From Amblyornis subalaris (lineage: Eukaryota > Chordata > Aves > Passeriformes > Ptilonorhynchidae): a stretch of DNA of 64,000 nucleotides. How positions within the stretch are numbered: the first letter of the stretch is position 1; each line of letters starts with the position of its first letter. Location: the NCBI GenBank assembly GCA_018881555.1, contig JACAXG010000012.1:7118087-7182086 (forward strand), written 5' to 3'. The notes under the pieces are model-generated. The model searched no databases, was not told where the DNA came from, and saw only the letters and a list, made by a program, of their open reading frames with translations. The position numbers were made by a program, and so were the translations under genes. This document shows positions 50,701 to 64,000 of the stretch, piece by piece.

Positions 50701-53700
50701 AAATAGCCTGGAAGGAAGAAAGGGAGAAGGCAAGAGAAAGTAAACAGAAAACTGAGGATGTATGAGAATCTTTTTAAAAACCTGCATCTTTAACTGTGAT
50801 GTAAATGGTCTTCTCATGGATTTTGTGCTGAAATAGACATTTAAAAATCACATGTCTTAATTAAAATTATAGATACTGGCCAGATTACAGCAAATATAGA
50901 TGTTGCCATTAGCAGCCACAAACAAGGGCTGCAAAAAAACCCCAAACCCAAAAACAAATAATGAAACCCAAAGTAAAAGAAATGAGTGTTAAAAGCTAGA
51001 AGTGAACAGAATCTAGAAATTACATAGTATTAAACAGAAACCAGTGGTGGCCCTTGAAAGCTTGCTTTTTTGTCTTGGATAATCAAAGGCCATACTGTGC
51101 CTTTAGGCACAGCTTTGAGCAAGGAGAGATGAATAAATTGCATTGCCACAGGAGTAGCCTTAGGGTGGGAAGAACTGAGAGCTGGTGTAACATCCTCGTG
51201 CTCAGATCAGGAAGCAAATGCAGCTCTGCTGTGCAGCAGTTCCAAGCCACCCTGGGGAGTGAGCAGTACTCTCCCAAGGAAGGGTGACAGTGTCTGGCCT
51301 CGTGGTCAGGACAGCAGATCACCACTGCAAAGCTGTCACGGGACATGAGAGCATCCCATGGACATGGGCTCTAAAACACATACTAAACACAAGATGTCCT
51401 GTATCAGAACTAATTTGACAGACCCCAGGATCTTAACCTGAATCTCCCTGATCAGTGCTGTAGTAAAGGGCAGAATCTTCGTTTTCTTTTCTAGTTCAAG
51501 AGGAGAATTCCTCATGTGCAACTGCTAAAGATTTTTGTCCAAAAATCCCTGTGAGGAAAATGCTAAGCCTGACTCATTTTCAGGGCAGCCTCTGTGCTTC
51601 TGCATAACCTCAATTGACCAGATACCCTATTTGTACATTGAGCTACCTGGAAATGAGCAAGATCGTCATGGAGGGGTGGCTCAGACCAAATCCCAGATGA
51701 CAGTACATAGCTGATATTATCACAGAGTTAATAAACCTCTACTTTGTACTTCAGCTGATTATGGAGAATCAGGGAGAGTCCGGAGTTGGGCATGCTCTCT
51801 ACCATCTCATTGTCTGGTAACATTTCCTAACACAAAACATGTCTTCCACAAAGTGCTGCGTCTTTCTGTGCTGTTGCAGAGCAGAAGAGGACTTTGTTCG
51901 TTCTTGGATGTCCTGCAGAAACATCTTGTTGATCCTGGACAAGAAACATCAGAGATAGAGCAAGAATAAAACTCTGATGAAGTGATAAATGGGATGTTAG
52001 TGTTTGTTGGTCATGGACCACAAAATCACCCTTCATGCAAAATGAGGTGGAGAGTGGAATGAAGCAGAATTTTGTTGTCAAAGTGAAAACAGTGAGTAAG
52101 ATTCTTTTGAGATATGTGAACACAAGTAAAAAATAAATCTAGGATTATATCCACCAATGCTTTTGAGTTAGCTTCAAAAGGCTTTTCTTGCTCTCTTTCT
52201 ATGTATCCTAGAGACTGTATCACTAAGGTGTTTACATAACTTTGTGGCCGAGGACCATTTTAAAGAAGTCTTTAAATATGTAACTTTTATACATAAATCT
52301 CCCCTAGGGCTCTATTAAGATTGTCCTTCCCCTTTGGATTTCTCTGAACATACCTTTGGTTTTTTTGAGGGACTAATTTCTACACCCGCCAAACTTTTAA
52401 GAATGTTAATATCCTTTGGACCTATTTAGACAGAGTCATCTCCTGCCCACACTATAAACAGAGCTTGTTATCAACAGCTCTTATGCTTAATTAACTGTAA
52501 ACAAATAATTATCCGATGAGCAAAACATTCCTTTCCACGCTGTGGGGTGAGGTTTGGCCCTCAGTGTTCAGCTCTTGTGCACTCAGCCTTTTCTCTTACA
52601 GGCATGGGTACACTGACAGGTATACCTGATGCCAGTGGGACGGGGAAGGATGCAGAGGTTCTTACAGCATATGTTAGTACAGCCTGGCTGAGGAGAGGGC
52701 TTTGCCAGCTCTCCCTTACCTTTCCTGGATTGGCAGCAGGGAGAAGGGAGCCTTTCTCATCTGAAGCCCACCTAGACTAACTGAAAGTGGATTTCTCCCA
52801 TCTGGTTCCAGACTTTTATTTTGATATTACAGGGTGTATAGTACTGGATATTCAAGCACACTCTTCTTTCAGATCCTTGTAGAGCATAGATATTAAAAAA
52901 ATGTATTTGTTGAGCTAAATCAATATAGTTATATGAGCAGAAAGAAAATCCAAGGTGAACTAGGGGTGGCATCATGAATGGAAACTGAGAATCATCTTGC
53001 TTTGCAAGTCTCACAATTTCTTTTTTATTATTTCTACTTTAAATTAGGTTCAAATTAAAGTTTTGCAAGAACCTGATTTTATATAGATTGTAAACAGATT
53101 TTTTATATTGTNTTTTTAAAAATTCTACTGCAGTTCCCAAGAATATTTGTTAGTTTGCTTTCCCTTTATTCACCAACATTGTACCACTGAGACTTGGTAG
53201 TGAAAGTGGTTTTATTGATTTTCATTATGAAGCTGGGAGAAATGCAAAATATAAACAGCAGAAATTATGACCCTTTTTGCCTTTAGTAATTGAAGGGTTT
53301 ACTGGTAACAACATTCAGTAAGTAGCAAACAAGTATATTTTACTGTGTTATCAGAAAAAAAGTTTGAAAAATCACAAACCACGTCTCCAGGGATTATGAG
53401 ATTGATTTAAATGGTAAAGTTTTTTTATTTTCTTTTCATCTGGTTCAACTTCATCCCCAAATCCATTCCAGTCTGAAACCCGGGAACAAAACATATCTGG
53501 AATAATAACATCTTAAGGCTCTTTTAGGACTTTTTAAAGTACCTGAACTCAGATTGACTGTATTCTTCTTATATGCTTTATTAACGGAAGAAAAGAAGCT
53601 GAGCCAATAGTGCTCTAGGAGCATCTTCTTTGGCAACCCTGGCTACCGATGTCAAATAGTTAAATGCCTAATGGGTGATGGTGTAGGAAGGAGACACTGC

Positions 53701-53764
53701 TCAGAGCCAAAAACTAAAGGTCAAAACTTGTGTTGTCTTGTTAGCAGCAAAACTAGGAAAAATT

Positions 53765-53890
53765 CCTTTGTGTTTTTAAGCAAGTTGCTTAACCAGTCCA
53801 TGTCTGCTGGCACAGTGATTGCAAATCTTCACTGACTCACTGTTTTGGGATCTTTAGATAAAGCCTCATAAATATAAAAGCAAAGTGCTG
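53765..53890 (+). mobile_element. Ancient MIR/CORE-SINE-like fragment
   Basis: TTAAGCAAGTTGCTTAACCA matches the 'gggcaagtcacttaacc' block. TGTTTTGGGATCTTTAGATA and CTCATAAATATAAAAGCAAA match the 'gctttgagatctttgatgaaa' and 'cgctatataaaagctaa' tail. Right order, somewhat compressed spacing, high divergence. Confidence 0.6.
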
Positions 53891-56346
53891 ATTATCCTTA
53901 TTTCAATTTCCACTTACAGCAGAGAAAGTGTAAGAGCCATTCAACTTAGAAAAATGTGATTTCAGAAGTTTTAAATTCTACTCCTCTGGCCGGTGCTGTG
54001 CTAATGCAGTACTGCTGTGGGAATGAATGGCCAGTAGGGAGGAGAGGGATGTTAGTGGGGCTGCATTACTGGAACAGTGTCTGTCCAGCAGGAAACTCTC
54101 AGCAGTACCAATGTGACCCAGGTCAGGCACGGAGCTGTGGCGACATTGCTGTCCTGTGAAACAATGCAGGAGACATGGAAGTGCTGTGCTTTCACGTGGA
54201 GGGCTCACCTAGCACAAGAGATGATGATGATCTTGTAGAGTGAGGTTATGCCTGGTCATCACCTTGTGTGGTGGCCGTAGAGTTTCCCATTCAATGCTCA
54301 GAAGCTCAGGAACTGAGTGTACAGATCTGACAGTCTGCAGCATGTGTGGAGAGGAGCCACAGAGGACATCAGACCAGTCAGTTGTAGTACAAACCCACAT
54401 GAAGAGTGCAGTAGATTAGCTAAGGCAGTCATTTGGGCAAAGGACTTACTGTAGTTGATGAAAGTGGAGGTCTTGTCCACTCCCCTTCCTGCTCCCAGCT
54501 GCCGGGCCCTGCCCTTGCCCTCTAGCCTGCCTGGGATGTGTCAGAACCTTCCCTGAGTGGCTTTAGCTTGCCAACAAAGCAGAAAACAATGTTTTCCTTT
54601 TTTCTGTGTTAGTTTTCTACCAGACTGATTCACTGAAATGGCTCATGGAGATATCCAGGAAGCATCAGGTGGGAAAGGATGATGGAAAGGGAGGAAGGCA
54701 AGAGTAGTAACCTTCAGTGACAATGAGTTGTTAAATCTGCTCATCGCCTCTTACGAGACTGATATCTGAATGTTATGAATATTATCTCATGGATATGTAT
54801 TAGTGTCTGAAACTCATAACTAGGCTGCCTGTAAAGTACTGTAACCTGATAAAAATCAAAAGAAAAAGGCTGCTGTCTTGCTGTGCCGTGTCCTCCCTCA
54901 GGCCAGCACAGGCTTTAAAAACCATTACAGAACTGAATTCTGATTTCTCCTGATTTTCTGGTTTCTGCAGAACTGATTTGGCTGAAAGCTAATCTGGCAA
55001 AAAAATTAATTTCCACAGCATCTCACTGCACAGACCTACAACTGTGCGTGCTGGCACATGAAAGGGAATGGATGGGAACACACAGCTGGGGCCAGGAGGG
55101 AGCAGAAGTCCTCCTCTGAGGGGCGAAGCCAGTTTATGCTGCTTACAGCATTAGCTGGATGATGATCTACTTAGAATGAAATATGGTTTAGATTTCTGTC
55201 ATGGAACCAAGCAGGCAACCCCTCTTAAATGCACAACAGTATAGTAAAAACAAGACCTCATTATTAGTCAGTTTTAAAGATTGCTGTATTTTACTCTGAG
55301 TAAGTTTAAAGTGGACATAAGGATGAGATACTGATGACAAGGTTCTTAGAGGTTTTGTGTGCCCAACAAGAAGAGGTGTATGTGACTCTGCACCTGCTTT
55401 GGGATTTGGAAGCCTTCAGCTCTCAGAGGTTCACGGGGTATTTTTTTCCAGGAAAGCATTTTTTGGTTGTAATTCCTGATGATCTCATGTAGGAGCAAAT
55501 GATGTAGAGATCTGATAAGTAAAAATTACCCTCATCTCTCTTTCACCCTATTGCAACTCAGGCTGTAGTTTCTTAAGAAGAAGTGTTTTGTTTGAATTCC
55601 AGTTTAATGCTCCTGGTCCTCCCATACTTGGCTTCTTAGCTGCGCCAATATGACACCTTTTCTCGTCACACTGTTACCTGCATTGGAGGAACTTACTTTT
55701 GGAAAAGTGCTCCCCATCCCTGAGAAGAAAAGTATCATGGCCAACTCTCTGAAAAAGGAAAGGGTTTCTTTTCAAAAAGTTGTGCAGACTGAAGTCCAAG
55801 AGATAGTTACAGGTAAAACCTTGATATGTAGGTGTTAATTGTTACCAGATGGCTTCAAAGACTTTCAGACTGTTTCAGCATAAACAAAAGTGTAATTCAC
55901 CCAGAACACAATAATGTCTTATTAGCAATACCATGCATAACTTTCAAATAAACACTGGCAGACAGTAAACACATTGGTGATTCCTCTGCAACCTTTCCTC
56001 ACTCCCCCTTGTTGATATGTGATACTTAAATACAGTCTCAGTTTCTGTAAGATAATGCACGCACATTTAAAGAAAACCTTTTATTTTCTTTCTTTCTGGA
56101 ACAGCTATAGTCTAATCTTCTATTCTAATCATAGACACTTTGAAACCTGCTGCTTATGCTTCAGGTATGGTGTTGGGGAAAAAATTGTTTTAATTTTTTA
56201 GACATGGTCTAACACAAGACACTTTCTCTGTCAACAAGCTCTATCCAACTCCAGTTACAGTGCATATCACCTGCACTTTTCAGAACTTGAGAAAAAAGAA
56301 AATCATACCCTGTTTTTTCCTCAGTGTGTCAGACTTGCTTATAAAC

Positions 56347-56377
56347 AGAGAGGGAGAGAGAGAAAGGGAAAGAGAAG
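56347..56377. repeat. (GA)n-rich purine tract
   Basis: About 31 bases of purine (AGAGAGGGAGAGAGAGAAAG and onward), a GA-type low-complexity stretch. Confidence 0.75.
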
Positions 56378-57863
56378 CCTTTGTGTTCACAGTCAATTAT
56401 TAACCTAAGAATCCCCTTGTACTCTGTAACCAAAACCATACAAGCACAGGGATCCAGGCTTCCCACCAGCGTGTCAGCAGCTGAACTAGAGAAGTGCCCT
56501 GAACTCCACCTGCCTCCCACTCCTGCTGATTCAGCTCTGAGGCTGCTGTGTGGGACTGCTACCCCTTATCATTTCTCAGGAGCAAAGAAAGGTGTGAGGA
56601 GCTGTTGCTCCCTACCCTCGGTGCCCATATTACTCTCTCCTTAAAAACCCAGCTTACAGAAACTGCTAGGAGTTATACCGAGGCTTCCCTTTTTCTCCTC
56701 CTTGATTATTTTTCATGTGAGTCATTTTTGCAGCCTAGTTGACATGCTGGTCCTTCCAGCAGTTGGGAGGAATAACCATTTAGCGTGATGAATGCTTTAC
56801 AGTGGTGCTGACCCACAAACCATTGGGCCCTGCTCCGCTATTGGAAGCCAGCAGTGAGCTGGCTTGGGGCTGAGCTGGCAGGGACACAGTGGTGAGTCTG
56901 GAATGGCCACATGTGCTGATTCCAGGAAACATTTCAGCTGCCCCCAGCACTGTCATACCTGCTCTGGAGGTATTTNTGGCCTGCAAGCTGTGCTGCCTTA
57001 CCCATGGTGTTTTTTGAAAAAATAGAACATTCCTGTTCTATTGCATTGCTTCTTTGCTCTGGAGGGAAAAAGAAAGTAATTTTTCTATGGCTCAAAGCAT
57101 ATGGGATGCANATTTGTTCACTTGCACATGCAAACACACGTACATACTCAGGGAAAGCAGTTCTATATATGGCTTAATAGATTATTTCCCCGTGATTTGC
57201 TCTGAAATGCTGTGGGCTGGTGGCAGGCACTTCCGGATTTGAAAGGGCGAGGAGAAATTGTTTACCACTGCATCAGTCCCACACTCCACTTGTGCCTGTT
57301 CCTAAGGAAGCAGGATGAACTTTCCACTTGCTGGAGTTTATGTGGCTCTGTCCTCATCTCATCCCAAAACTTCACTATTCACTATAACCTCCACCTTATG
57401 CTGTTCTGGCCCACTTCCACTGCAACATCTCTGGTACTGTCATTTGGTTACGTCATACAGCACAGGGCTTGGACTGCCTTTTTGAATGCTAATGTGAGTT
57501 GGTGGGGTAGCTTTACTGCAGCAATAGGCACCTTGTGCTGTGTGATGTCATGCTGTGATTTAGAGGTATTTTTATACTGCCTTTTCTTTGCTTTGCAGTG
57601 ATTTTCAGTAGTACGCATCCCTGCGTGTAGATTGATCTGTTATGATTGTAATAGTGTTGAGTATTTGCACTATGTTGTATGTGGTCTGGTGGTAGGTAAG
57701 ATATAGGGAGCACTACTGGGTTACCACGTGGTACAGAAAAGCGTACTTTGCAGAGTAGCCGGTGTTTGGGGAGTGCTGCAGAGCCTCGCATCCCATCGTA
57801 CGGGGCGTGTGGCTTTGCTGTATCACATACTGAAGGGGATGGGCTGTCGCTGTATTGGGCTGA

Positions 57864-64000
<6,137 letters not shown>

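Overview
The window looks like avian nuclear DNA. It has sparse interspersed repeats, short 5'-truncated CR1 LINE tails of the bird type, a solo LTR resembling bird ERVL-type LTRs, long AT-rich non-coding stretches and one sharply GC-rich vertebrate promoter. Species cannot be told from the sequence. Ten isolated single N's point to a draft assembly.

Only one protein-coding gene is supported: the first coding exon of PARD3B (partitioning-defective 3 homolog B) at 58719-58838 on the + strand. It encodes the first 40 residues of the Par3-family N-terminal oligomerisation domain and ends in a textbook splice donor. The rest of the window to the right is the start of intron 1. The exon sits in a CpG island (about 58110-59030) with GC boxes, an ETS-like site, a YY1-like ATGGCGGC that also opens a four-codon upstream ORF ending one base before the PARD3B start, and two potential G-quadruplexes on opposite strands.

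Everything left of the island (about 58 kb) is non-coding as far as can be read: no convincing exon chain, tRNA, rRNA or CRISPR. It holds (1) a complete-looking solo LTR, 17181-18359 on the minus strand, with TG...CA ends, a perfect GATGA target-site duplication, a tandem 65-bp repeat in its presumed U3 and a CTCF-like core; (2) CR1 3' ends near 6.6, 13.0 and 34.6 kb; (3) several highly diverged MIR/CORE-SINE-like fragments near 7.8, 16.7, 32.4, 36.3, 36.6, 41.5 and 53.8 kb; (4) small simple repeats; and (5) AT-rich blocks with homeodomain-type motifs that could be conserved regulatory DNA. Mammals carry CD28-CTLA4-ICOS upstream of PARD3B; no exon of those genes was recognised here, so this is probably the intergenic space 5' of PARD3B.

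No previously undescribed protein system was found. The most interesting signals are the translation and structure features packed around the PARD3B start codon and the regulatory-looking cargo of the solo LTR.
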